A stretch of DNA of 64,000 nt from Micromonospora lupini. Its GTDB lineage: Bacteria > Actinomycetota > Actinomycetes > Mycobacteriales > Micromonosporaceae. A program made the position numbers and the translations under genes. Numbering within the stretch: the first letter of the stretch is position 1; every line of letters begins with the position of its first letter. Location: NCBI RefSeq assembly GCF_026342015.1, contig NZ_JAPENL010000001.1:2914001-2978000 (forward strand). The letters are read 5' to 3'. Positions 17,299 to 25,296 of the stretch are shown piece by piece. Below the pieces are notes generated by a model that worked only from the letters and a program-made list of their open reading frames with translations, was not told the DNA's origin and did not search any database.

Positions 17299-18204
17299 AA
17301 GGTGGTCTACCTGACCGGCTGGAACCGCAGCGGCTCGACAGTGCTGGGCAACCTGCTGGGTGAGCTGCCCCGGGTGGTGCACGTCGGTGAGCTGTACTAC
17401 CTGTGGCGCAACGGCGTCCTGCGCATCGGCACCAACACGTCCTGTGGCTGCGGCGAGACGCTCACCGACTGTCCGTTGTGGAGTCGAGTCGTCGACCGGG
17501 TCGGCGGGCCGGACCCGGCGCGGGCGGCCCGCCGGATCGTGGCCGAGCAGCGGCGCCACGTGCGGGTTCGGCACACCGGCGCGCGGCTGGCCGAGGTCGC
17601 GGGGCGTCGGCCACGGCCCGCCGGGGTGACCGAGGTGGCCCGACGGATGATCGGGACGTACCGGGCGGTGGCCGAGGAGACCGGCGCCGAGGTGATCGTC
17701 GACGGCTCGAAGTACCCGGCCGAGGCGGCGGTGCTGCTCGGCGACGCCGGGTTGGACCTGCGGGTGCTGCACCTGGTCCGCGACCCGCGCGCGGTGGCCC
17801 ACTCGTTCGCCCGCCCCAAGCAGTACCTGCCGCAGATGAGCGCGGCCCGCAGCACCGGGATGTGGACCGCGATAAACGTGGCGTCGGACCGGATCGGCCG
17901 GGCCGCCCCGGAGCGCTACCTGCGGCTGCGCTACGAGGACTTCGCCTCATCCCCGTACGAGGTGCTGGGCCGGGTGCTGCGCTGGGCCGACCTGCCCGGC
18001 GAGCCGCCCGTCGGGCCGGACGGGCGGGCCGTGCTGGGCGTCAACCACACGGTGACCGGCAACCCGGACCGACTGCGGCGGGGGCCGACGACGATCCGGC
18101 CCGACCTGGCGTGGCGCGACGCGTTACCGGCCCGCGCCGCGGCGGTCGCCACCACGCTCGCCGCGCCGGTGCTGCGCCGGTACGGCTATCCGTTACGACC
18201 CTGA
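17296..18204 (+). CDS. PAPS-dependent sulfotransferase
   Basis: This 302-residue cytosolic sulfotransferase transfers sulfate from PAPS to a hydroxyl. The 5'-phosphosulfate loop is at residues 8-17 (GWNRSGSTVL) and the 3'-phosphate binding segment near 153-165 (LHLVRDPRAVAHSF). A Cys-containing segment, TSCGCGETLTDCP, lies near 48-60. In vazabitide and azinomycin biosynthesis a sulfate ester is the leaving group for aziridine closure, so a sulfotransferase next to carrier-protein genes fits that chemistry. The pathway link is inference. It is coupled to the capsid gene through the 17-nt repeat ladder. Confidence 0.9.
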   Translation: MKVVYLTGWNRSGSTVLGNLLGELPRVVHVGELYYLWRNGVLRIGTNTSCGCGETLTDCPLWSRVVDRVGGPDPARAARRIVAEQRRHVRVRHTGARLAEVAGRRPRPAGVTEVARRMIGTYRAVAEETGAEVIVDGSKYPAEAAVLLGDAGLDLRVLHLVRDPRAVAHSFARPKQYLPQMSAARSTGMWTAINVASDRIGRAAPERYLRLRYEDFASSPYEVLGRVLRWADLPGEPPVGPDGRAVLGVNHTVTGNPDRLRRGPTTIRPDLAWRDALPARAAAVATTLAAPVLRRYGYPLRP

Positions 18205-18217
18205 GGGAGTGGTTGGT

Positions 18218-18988
18218 ATGGATCTCGGTATCGCGGGACGGGTGGCGCTCGTCGCCGGCGCCAGCAGCGGCCTCGGTCGGGCCACGGCCCGCGCGCTCGC
18301 GGCCGAGGGCTGCGCCCTGTCGGTGGGGGCACGTAACCCGGAACGGCTCGCCGAGGCCGCCGACGAGCTACGCGCCGCCGGCGCCCCGGACGTGCTGGCC
18401 CGGCCGGTGGACATCACCGACGAGCAGGGGGTGGCCGGCTGGGTCGCCGACACCGTGGCGCACTTCGGCGCGCTGCACATCGTGGTCGCCAACGGCGGCG
18501 AGGTGCCCGGAGGCCCGGTCGACAGCTTCGGGCTGGACGCGTACCGGCAGGCGCTGGACGCCGCCTTCCTGCCACACGTGGGCCTGACCCTGGCGGCCCT
18601 GCCGCACCTGCGCGCGGCCGGCTGGGGCCGCGTCCTCATCGTCGCCTCGGAGACGGTCCGCCAGCCGATCCCGGAGTACGGGCTCTCCGCCGCCGCCCGG
18701 CCGGGCCTGCTGGGCTTCACCCGCGCCCTCGTGCAGGCGCTCGGGCCGGGCGACATCACGGTGAACGTGCTGGCCCCCGGCTACCACGACACCGAGGGCG
18801 TACGCGCCGACTACGGTTCAGCGGCCGACGCCCGGCTCGCGGAGATCGGCGCGGGCATCCCGCTGGGCCGGGTGGGTCGGGCCGGGGACTTCGGCGCGGT
18901 GGCCGCCTTCCTGGCCAGCGAGGCCGCCTCGTTCATCACCGGCACCTGCCTGCTTGTCGACGGCGGACGGACCCGCGGCCTCGGCTGA
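18218..18988 (+). CDS. short-chain dehydrogenase/reductase with atypical catalytic residues
   Basis: This SDR of about 256 residues has the Rossmann motif GASSGLG near residues 15-21, the VVANGG segment, and the C-terminal ITGTCLLVDGG. At the catalytic site, where SDRs have YxxxK, it reads EYGLSAAARPG, so the Lys is replaced by Ala. The spacing from the upstream Ser is also short. An SDR subgroup with LALSNAVRAG at this place is known from natural-product and degradation loci, and this protein resembles it. It could still bind NAD(P)H and act on a ketone from the transketolase step. The ATG at 18218 follows GGGAG; an in-frame GTG 9 bp upstream is less likely. Its 3' end overlaps the opposing MFS gene by 171 bp. 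Confidence 0.85.
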   Translation: MDLGIAGRVALVAGASSGLGRATARALAAEGCALSVGARNPERLAEAADELRAAGAPDVLARPVDITDEQGVAGWVADTVAHFGALHIVVANGGEVPGGPVDSFGLDAYRQALDAAFLPHVGLTLAALPHLRAAGWGRVLIVASETVRQPIPEYGLSAAARPGLLGFTRALVQALGPGDITVNVLAPGYHDTEGVRADYGSAADARLAEIGAGIPLGRVGRAGDFGAVAAFLASEAASFITGTCLLVDGGRTRGLG

Positions 18989-20215
18989 CCCGCCCGGGGC
19001 GTACGCGTCCATGGCGTGCAACGACCTGCCGCGCAGCGCCACGGCGACGAGCAGCAGGTACGCGCCACCGAAGGCGGCAAGCGTGGGGACGAGCCCGGCG
19101 GTCCCGACGGACCAGCCGGCCAGCAGCACCGACAGCGGGGCGCCGCTGAGCGCGACGGCGCTGCCCAGCCCGAAGACCCGACCCCGGGCCTCCTCCGGCA
19201 CGTGTTCGAGGGTGACTGTGGTGAGCAGCGGGTTGAGCGGGCCGGCGGCCAGGCCGAGTAGCAGGCAGATGCCGATCAGCACGGCCGGTGGCGGGGTGGC
19301 CGCGATGGACAGCCGCAGCGCGCCGATGACCACGAAACAGCCCAGCATCGTGCGCCGCCGGCTGGCCAGCAGGCGGCGACTGGCCGGGGCGTACAGGAAG
19401 GTGCCGAGCACGGCTCCGCAGCCGGACGCGGCGATCAGCCAGCCCAGGTACCGCCCGTCGTGCAGCACGTCGTGCGCGTAGACGGGCAGCAGCACGGGTG
19501 TGAACGCCGCGTCCAGCAGGTTGGTGACGAAGACGAAGGCGGTCATCGCGGCGATCACCGGCATCCGTCGTACCAGCGTTGCGCCCTCGAGAAGTTGCCG
19601 CGCGAAGCCGGCGCGGCCGGTCGTCGGCGCGACGGCCAGCGCGGGCACCCCGACGGTGACAAGCAGCGCGGCGAGCAGCAGGCCGGCCGCGTCGACGTAC
19701 AGGCCGACGGCCGCGCCCAGGGCGGCGACCAGCAGCGCGGCGAGGGGCGCGCCGACCACCAGGCCGAGCCGGGGTGCGGCCTGGTACCACGAGTTGGCGG
19801 TCTCCAGCCGTACGCCGGCCGCGGCGGCGACCGGCCGGATCAGGCTCACCCGGGCCGCGTTCGCCGGTGTGGCGACCAGGCTGCGGGCGAACAGCAGCGC
19901 CAGCAGGGCGGGCATCGGCAGTCCGACGGTGGCGTCCAGCACCGGGACCAGGGCGGTGAGCAGGCCGGCGAGCGCGTCGGAGAGCACGCTGACGCGACGG
20001 CCACCGAGCCTGTCGATCCACACCCCGCCGACCGCGCCCGCGAAGATCAGCGGGAGGGTCCCGGCGAAGCCGGCGAGGCCGGTGGCCGCCGCGCTGTCCG
20101 TGCGCGCCAGCACGTACAGCGGCACGGTGACCACGGTGACCGCGTTGCCGAAGGACGACAGGTAGTGCGCGCTCAGCAGCGCCACCAGGCTCCGGCGTTC
20201 ACCCGCGCCGCTCAT
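18818..20215 (-). CDS. MFS transporter, probable product exporter
   Basis: This 465-residue major facilitator protein has about twelve hydrophobic segments. The N-terminus reads RRSLVALLSAHYLSSFGNAV and the loop after TM2 contains GVWIDRLGGRR. It belongs to the drug-efflux (DHA) type and is the last gene of the carrier-protein operon, its ATG overlapping the transketolase stop (ATGA). Export of, and self-resistance to, the cluster product is the likely role. After the last membrane helix it has a charged, low-complexity tail of about 60 residues, encoded entirely antisense to the 3' end of the SDR gene. The tail may have no function. Confidence 0.88.
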   Translation of the reverse strand: MSGAGERRSLVALLSAHYLSSFGNAVTVVTVPLYVLARTDSAAATGLAGFAGTLPLIFAGAVGGVWIDRLGGRRVSVLSDALAGLLTALVPVLDATVGLPMPALLALLFARSLVATPANAARVSLIRPVAAAAGVRLETANSWYQAAPRLGLVVGAPLAALLVAALGAAVGLYVDAAGLLLAALLVTVGVPALAVAPTTGRAGFARQLLEGATLVRRMPVIAAMTAFVFVTNLLDAAFTPVLLPVYAHDVLHDGRYLGWLIAASGCGAVLGTFLYAPASRRLLASRRRTMLGCFVVIGALRLSIAATPPPAVLIGICLLLGLAAGPLNPLLTTVTLEHVPEEARGRVFGLGSAVALSGAPLSVLLAGWSVGTAGLVPTLAAFGGAYLLLVAVALRGRSLHAMDAYAPGGSAEAAGPSAVDKQAGAGDERGGLAGQEGGHRAEVPGPTHPAQRDARADLREPGVGR

Positions 20216-21219
20216 CGCAGCGCCGCCACCGCCCGGTCCACCACCGCGGCGGCGGTCACTCCGGCCCGTTCCAGCAGGTACCGCTGGTCGCCGGCGACGG
20301 CCACGAACCCGTCCGGCACCGCCACCCGCAGCACGCGCGTGGGCCGGCGTTCGGCGAGCGCCTCCGCGACGGCGGACCCCAGCCCGCCGCTGGGCCAGTG
20401 CTCCTCCACGGTGACCACCACCGGACGCCCGGTCGCCCGGACCGCCGCGTCGAGCGTCTCCACGTCGAGTGGGCGGATGGTGTGCACGTTGAGCACCGTG
20501 GCCCCTATCCCCCGGCGGGCCAGCTCGTCGGCGGCGTCCAGCGCGGCCAGCACCGGGTACGGCCCGCAGGCGGCCAGCACCACGTCGCCGCCGGTGCGCA
20601 GCGGCTGCACCCGGCCCAGCCGGACCGGCGGCGCGTCCGGGACGTCGGCAGTGGCGAGGGTGGCCGCCAGATCAGGCGTCGCGGCGCGACCGAGCCGCAG
20701 GTAGACAGGCCCGGGCAGCTCCAGCGCCTGCCGGAACAGCCGGGCGCAGGCGTCGGCGTCGGCAGGCGCCACCACTGTCATGTTCGGCAGCGTACGCATG
20801 ATCGCCAGGTCCTCGAGGGCGTGGTGGGTCGGCCCGAGGTGGCCGGCGGCCAGCCCGCCGTGGGTGGCCACGATCCGTACCGGCAGGTCGTTGAAGGCAA
20901 TGTCCACCTTCACCGCCTCCAAAGCCCGGGTGCTGGCGAAGGTGGCCATGGTGTTGACCATCGGGATCCGCCCGCTGCGGGCCAGTCCGGCGGCGACGCC
21001 CATCAAATTCTGCTCGGCGATGCCAAGATTGACGTAGCGGTCGGACGCCGGCCCGAAGTCGACGCCGCTGAACAGCCCGGTGTCGCTGTCCAGGCAGACC
21101 AGTCGGGCGTCGGTGGCCATCAGCTCGACGAGCAGGTCCCGGTAGACGTCCCGCCCGGCACGCGGCCCGCCCGCCGGGGCCGTCGTGCCAGCCGCGGCTG
21201 CCGGGCCCGCCGCGCTCAC
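20212..21219 (-). CDS. transketolase C-terminal subunit
   Basis: This 335-residue protein is the pyrimidine-binding and C-terminal half of a split transketolase. GIAEQNLMGVAAGLA carries the catalytic Glu that activates thiamine diphosphate, preceded by DSDTG, and a C-terminal domain with VVTVEEHWPSGGLGS follows. A short Ala/Gly/Pro-rich linker precedes the first conserved residues. The GTG start at 21219 overlaps the stop of the N-terminal subunit gene (GTGA), as expected for a stoichiometric complex. In the vazabitide pathway such a pair adds a two-carbon unit to LysW-bound glutamate semialdehyde. Confidence 0.92.
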   Translation of the reverse strand: MSAAGPAAAAGTTAPAGGPRAGRDVYRDLLVELMATDARLVCLDSDTGLFSGVDFGPASDRYVNLGIAEQNLMGVAAGLARSGRIPMVNTMATFASTRALEAVKVDIAFNDLPVRIVATHGGLAAGHLGPTHHALEDLAIMRTLPNMTVVAPADADACARLFRQALELPGPVYLRLGRAATPDLAATLATADVPDAPPVRLGRVQPLRTGGDVVLAACGPYPVLAALDAADELARRGIGATVLNVHTIRPLDVETLDAAVRATGRPVVVTVEEHWPSGGLGSAVAEALAERRPTRVLRVAVPDGFVAVAGDQRYLLERAGVTAAAVVDRAVAALR

Positions 21220-22181
21220 CGGATCCCCCGGCGTACGGCCCGCAGCGCCCGCCCTCGTTGGGTCTCGCCGAGCCGGGCGAAGTGGCTGCGCACCTGTCCC
21301 TCCACGTAGGGCAGTCCCCGGCCCTTGACGGTCCGGGCGATGACTGCCACCGGTCGGCCCGCGCCCGGCTCGGTCAACGCGGCACGCAGCGCGCCCCGGT
21401 CGTGCCCGTCCACCTCGCGGACAGTCCAACCGAACGCCCGCCACCTGTCGGCCAACGGTTCCAGCATGATCACGTCCTCGGTGCCGTCGCCGAGTTGCAG
21501 GCCGTTGCGGTCGATCACCGCGGTCAGTCGGTCCAGCCCGAGGCTGCCGGCGGCCATCGCGGCCTCCCAGACCGAGCCCTCCTGCAACTCCCCGTCGCCG
21601 AGTACGACGACGCAGCGCCTGTCACTGCCGTCGAGCCGGGCGGCGAGCGCGTGCCCGACGCCGAGCGCCAACCCGTGTCCGAGCGAGCCGGTGGGCATCT
21701 CCACGCCGGGCACCGCACGGTTCGGGTGGGCCAGGAACGGCCCGCCCGGCGCGGCGTACCTGTCGAGCCACTCCACCGGGAAGTAGCCCCTGGTGGCGAG
21801 CACCGCGTACAGGGCGATGGCCCCGTGGCCCTTGCTGAGCAGCAGCACGTCCCGGTCGGGTGCCTGCGGTCGGGTCGGGTCGATCCGCAGCACCTCGTGG
21901 TAGAGGGTCACCAGGATCTCCACAAGCGACATCGAGCCGCCCAGGTGCCCGCCGTCGGCGCTGGCGCACATCCCCACGATCAGCTCCCGCACGCGTACCG
22001 CGACCGCCGCCAGGTCGACGGCGGCCTCCGCGACCTGGGCGACCTCGGCCTCCGCGAACGCCGGCCGGTCGCCCAGCGCGGCCGACTCGGGCAGCTCGGG
22101 CCGCTCGGCCGACTCGGGCGGCTCGGGCGGCTCGGGCAGCTCGGCCGGCTCGGCGACCGCGAGCGGTTCCCGGGGCGGCAC
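21216..22181 (-). CDS. transketolase N-terminal subunit with Pro/Glu-rich extension
   Basis: This 321-residue protein is the thiamine diphosphate-binding half of the split transketolase. The GHLGGS segment lies near residue 77, and the metal/cofactor motif GDGELQEGSVWEA with the following DRNGLQ lies in the middle. The GTG at 22181 is used because it follows the LysK stop by one base. This gives an unusual extension of about 50 residues, rich in Pro and Glu with PELPESA-type repeats, before the normal domain. It pairs with the gene at 20212-21219. The extension is not part of any transketolase fold and resembles the extension on the neighbouring LysK homologue. Confidence 0.9.
   Translation of the reverse strand: MPPREPLAVAEPAELPEPPEPPESAERPELPESAALGDRPAFAEAEVAQVAEAAVDLAAVAVRVRELIVGMCASADGGHLGGSMSLVEILVTLYHEVLRIDPTRPQAPDRDVLLLSKGHGAIALYAVLATRGYFPVEWLDRYAAPGGPFLAHPNRAVPGVEMPTGSLGHGLALGVGHALAARLDGSDRRCVVVLGDGELQEGSVWEAAMAAGSLGLDRLTAVIDRNGLQLGDGTEDVIMLEPLADRWRAFGWTVREVDGHDRGALRAALTEPGAGRPVAVIARTVKGRGLPYVEGQVRSHFARLGETQRGRALRAVRRGIR
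22078..22160. repeat. short imperfect GC-rich repeats encoding the transketolase N-extension
   Basis: The DNA here is a run of imperfect units of about 9 bases around GGCTCGGGC / GACTCGGGC, coding on the minus strand for Pro-Glu-Pro-Pro stretches. It sits wholly inside the N-terminal extension of the transketolase subunit. The expandable pattern suggests a disordered linker. Confidence 0.7.
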
Positions 22182-22182
22182 G

Positions 22183-23412
22183 TCAGGCCCCGCTCGGGGC
22201 GAGGCGGAAGCCGTTGACCTGGGCGGCCGGCGGCGGTGGCGCGGCCGACCCGGGCGCGTCCAGCTCGCGCAGCGCGTGCCGCAGCACCGCGATCCCGCGC
22301 AGGTAGTCGGCAAGCACTATGTGCTCGTCGTCGGAGTGGTCCAGGCTGCTGTCCCCGGGGCCGTACGTGGCCATCGGGACGTCCCACTGCTCGGCGAGCA
22401 CGTTCATGTCCGAGGTGCCGGTCTTCACCTTCAGCGCGGGTCGGGCCCGCTGGGCGCGGATGCCCGCCGAGAGCGCCCGGACCACCGGGTTGCGGTGGTC
22501 GGCGCGGCAGGCGGCGACGCGGTTGACCACTGTCAGTTCCCCGTCGGGCGTACGCTGCGCCAGCTCGCGCAGCAGCCCGTCCACGTCGTACCCCGGTGGG
22601 GTGCGCACGCTCAGCTCGGCCTCCGCCTGCACCTGGTCGGCGCGCAGCGAGAGGAGGGTCGCGCCGGGCCTGTCGAAGGAGCCGTTGCCGCTGTCCGGCC
22701 CGAGCAGCTCCAGCAGCGTCGTCCAGCAGCGCACCGCCAGCTCGGACGCCTTGGCCACCGGGTTGCTGGGATGGGTGGCCGGCACCGACACCCGGTAGCG
22801 AAGGTCGAGTTTGCCCTTGTAGCCGAGCGTGATCGTCGACCAGCCGCTCGGTTCGCCCACCACCACCGCGTCCGGCCGGGGCAGCCGCCGTCGGATCTCC
22901 CGCGACCCGCGCGACGCGATTTCCTCCTCGACCGCGCCGACCACGACGATCCGCCCGCCGACGTTCGCCGACGCGGCGGCGCACACCATGGCCGCGAGCG
23001 GTCCCTTGGCGTCCACCGCGCCCCGACCGTAGAGCCGGCCGTCCTCGGCGCGGACCGCCGGACCGCCCGGCACCGTGTCCAGGTGGCCGATCAGCAGCAC
23101 CACCGGCCCGTCGCCGCGGCCGATCTCGCCGACGACGTTGCCGACCGGATCGACGTACGCCTCGAAGCCCAGCTGCCCCATCGCGTCCACCAGGGACCGG
23201 GCCAGCGCCGCCTCGTGGTACGACGGTGACGGCGTCTCGACCATGCGGCGCAGCAACCCGGCAGCGAAGGTGTCGGTGACGGCGCCCGGCCGCATCCGCG
23301 GCGAGTCGGGTTCGGGCCGTACCCGGGGCGTGCCGGGCTCCGGCAGCAGCCGTGGCGGATCGGACTCCGGCAGCAGCGGCGGCGGATCGGGCTCGGCGGC
23401 GTCCTCAGGCAT
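22183..23412 (-). CDS. LysK-like carrier-protein deacylase/hydrolase (M20 family)
   Basis: This 409-residue M20-family metallohydrolase is homologous to LysK, which releases the finished amino acid from the carrier protein. Metal-site segments are LLIGHLDTVPG, GRGAVDAKGPLAAMV and GAVEEEIASRGSREI, and the catalytic domain starts near residue 48 (FAAGLLRRMVETPSPS). In front lies an N-terminal extension of about 45 residues built of Pro-rich repeats such as LLPESDPPRLLPEPGTP, which is absent from ordinary LysK. It overlaps the LysZ gene by 8 bp. Its place in the operon supports carrier-protein release as its job; the extension's role is unknown. Confidence 0.9.
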   Translation of the reverse strand: MPEDAAEPDPPPLLPESDPPRLLPEPGTPRVRPEPDSPRMRPGAVTDTFAAGLLRRMVETPSPSYHEAALARSLVDAMGQLGFEAYVDPVGNVVGEIGRGDGPVVLLIGHLDTVPGGPAVRAEDGRLYGRGAVDAKGPLAAMVCAAASANVGGRIVVVGAVEEEIASRGSREIRRRLPRPDAVVVGEPSGWSTITLGYKGKLDLRYRVSVPATHPSNPVAKASELAVRCWTTLLELLGPDSGNGSFDRPGATLLSLRADQVQAEAELSVRTPPGYDVDGLLRELAQRTPDGELTVVNRVAACRADHRNPVVRALSAGIRAQRARPALKVKTGTSDMNVLAEQWDVPMATYGPGDSSLDHSDDEHIVLADYLRGIAVLRHALRELDAPGSAAPPPPAAQVNGFRLAPSGA

Positions 23413-24253
23413 TCGGGCTCCTCGTGGTGATCTCGGTGGCGGCGCCGGCCAGCGCAGCTCGGACGGGGTCGCCGCGCCGGCCGTCGGCGACCAGCACCCG
23501 GCCCACCCCGCCGAGCAGCGCCTCGCGGGCGGCGATCAGCTTCATCGCCATTCCGCCGCCCACACGGGGCGGCACGCCGATCGTCGGCACGGCGCAGCGG
23601 GCCAGCACCGACCGTTCGTCGCCCGGATCGGTGAGCACCCCGGGCGCCCCGGTGAGCAGGACCAGGGTGCGCGCGCCCAGCGCGGCGGCGAGTGCGGCGG
23701 CGGCGCGGTCGGCGTCCACGTTGACCGGCAGGCCGTCCTCGCCCAGCGCCGGTGGCGACACCACAGGCACCGTGCCGGCCGCCAGCAGCACCCGGAGCAG
23801 GTCGGGGCGTACGCCGACCAGCCGGCCGCCGTGGTTGTCGCGCAGCACCATCCGGCGGCCGTCGACGACCGCCCGGTGCGCCTGGGTACGCCGGGCCCGC
23901 AGCAGGCCGGCGTCCAGCCCGGTCAGCCCGACCGCGTCGACGCCGGCGCGGGCCAGCGCGGCGACAAGCCGGGGCTTGACCGCGCCGGCGAGGGCGAGCA
24001 CGACGACCTCCAGGGTGGCCGGGTCGGTGTAGCGGGTGTCCACCCCGTCGTCGGTGACCATCCGCCGCTGCGGCACACCCAGCCGGTCGCCGAGCGCGCC
24101 GATGTCGGCGGAACCGCCGTGCACAAGCACCACCCGCTGCCCGGCGCGGACCAGTTCGGCGACGTCGGCGCAGACCGCCGCCGCGTCCACGCCTGCGGTG
24201 CCGCCGCACTTGACCACTGTCAGCTCGCCCGGTGGGGGCGCTGCGGCGTTCAC
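23405..24253 (-). CDS. LysZ-like carrier-protein aminoacyl kinase
   Basis: This 282-residue amino-acid kinase of the acetylglutamate kinase (ArgB) fold phosphorylates the side-chain carboxylate of the carrier-bound amino acid. Visible features are the N-terminal VVKCGGTAG nucleotide loop, LVHGGSADIG for substrate binding, and the later NVDADRAAAALAAALGA and GGGMAMKL segments. The GTG start at 24253 overlaps the reductase stop (GTGA). Its substrate is probably LysW-gamma-glutamate, giving the acyl phosphate for LysY. Confidence 0.92.
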   Translation of the reverse strand: MNAAAPPPGELTVVKCGGTAGVDAAAVCADVAELVRAGQRVVLVHGGSADIGALGDRLGVPQRRMVTDDGVDTRYTDPATLEVVVLALAGAVKPRLVAALARAGVDAVGLTGLDAGLLRARRTQAHRAVVDGRRMVLRDNHGGRLVGVRPDLLRVLLAAGTVPVVSPPALGEDGLPVNVDADRAAAALAAALGARTLVLLTGAPGVLTDPGDERSVLARCAVPTIGVPPRVGGGMAMKLIAAREALLGGVGRVLVADGRRGDPVRAALAGAATEITTRSPNA

Positions 24254-25296
24254 GCCGGGTGCAGGCCGGGGAACTCCAGCCCCAGCCGCTCGGGCCAGCC
24301 GAAGCGGACGTTGAGGCACTGCACCGCGTTGCCCGCGCCGCCCTTGACGAGGTTGTCCAGTGCCGCGACGAGGAGCGCCCAGCCGCCGTCCGGGTCGACG
24401 GCGAACCCGACGTCGCAGAAGTTGGAGCCGGCCAGGATCTTCGGCTCCGGCAGCCGGTACGTGCCGCGTCGCGCCGCGACCACACGTACGAACGGCTCGT
24501 CGCGGTAGTAGCGGCGGTAGACGGCCCGGGTGGCGACCTCGTCGACGCCGTCGGCGAGCGGCACCCGGCACAGCACCTGCACGCCCCGGACCGCCTCCAC
24601 CCCGGTCGCCGTCATCCGCGCCGGTACGCCCACCGCCTGGGTGATCTCCGCCTGGTGCCGGTGGGCCGTCGGAGCGAAGACCCGCAGCGCGCCGCTGCGC
24701 TCGGCGTGCACGTTCGCCGCCGACGGGGCGCTGCCGGAGCCGCTGGAGCCGGTCCGCCCGTCGACTGTCACCTCCCCCGCCCCCAGCAGGCCCGCGTCGG
24801 CGAGCGGGTGCAGGGCGAGGATCGCGGCGGTGGCCATGCAGCCGGGCACGCTGATCCGGTCGGCGTCGCGCAGCTGTTTGCGGTGCAGCTCGGGCAGCCC
24901 GGTGACGAACTCGGCGAGCAGGTCGGGCGCGGCGTGTGGGCCGCCGTAGTACGCCGCGAAGACCGCCGGATCACGCAGCCGGAAGTCCGCCGACAGGTCG
25001 ACCACCGTCTCCGCCAGGTCGAGCAGGCCGCGCATCGCGCCCATCGCCAGCCCGTGCTCGGTGGCCAGCAGCAGGACGTCCTGCCGCCCCAGGTCCTCCG
25101 GGGCGGTGAAGGTCAGCTCGGTGAGGCCGCGCAGGTTGGGGTGTGTGGTGCTGACCCGCCGGCCGGCGAGCCGGCGCGACGTGACAGTGGCCAGCTCCAC
25201 CCTCGGGTGCCCGAGCAGCAGACGGACCAGCTCGCCGCCGATGTAGCCGGCGCCGCCGACGACAGCCGCGCGGACCGGTCCGGCCCGGCCGGTCAC
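24250..25296 (-). CDS. LysY-like carrier-protein acyl-phosphate reductase
   Basis: This 348-residue NADPH-dependent reductase of the ArgC/LysY family converts the acyl phosphate to a semialdehyde on the carrier protein. It has the Rossmann motif GGAGYIGGELVRLLLGHP, the catalytic Cys in SVPGCMATAA, and GSSGSGSAP. The GTG at 25296 overlaps the LysX stop (GTGA) and leaves a normal N-terminus. The resulting semialdehyde would be the acceptor for the two-subunit transketolase encoded downstream. Confidence 0.93.
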   Translation of the reverse strand: MTGRAGPVRAAVVGGAGYIGGELVRLLLGHPRVELATVTSRRLAGRRVSTTHPNLRGLTELTFTAPEDLGRQDVLLLATEHGLAMGAMRGLLDLAETVVDLSADFRLRDPAVFAAYYGGPHAAPDLLAEFVTGLPELHRKQLRDADRISVPGCMATAAILALHPLADAGLLGAGEVTVDGRTGSSGSGSAPSAANVHAERSGALRVFAPTAHRHQAEITQAVGVPARMTATGVEAVRGVQVLCRVPLADGVDEVATRAVYRRYYRDEPFVRVVAARRGTYRLPEPKILAGSNFCDVGFAVDPDGGWALLVAALDNLVKGGAGNAVQCLNVRFGWPERLGLEFPGLHPA

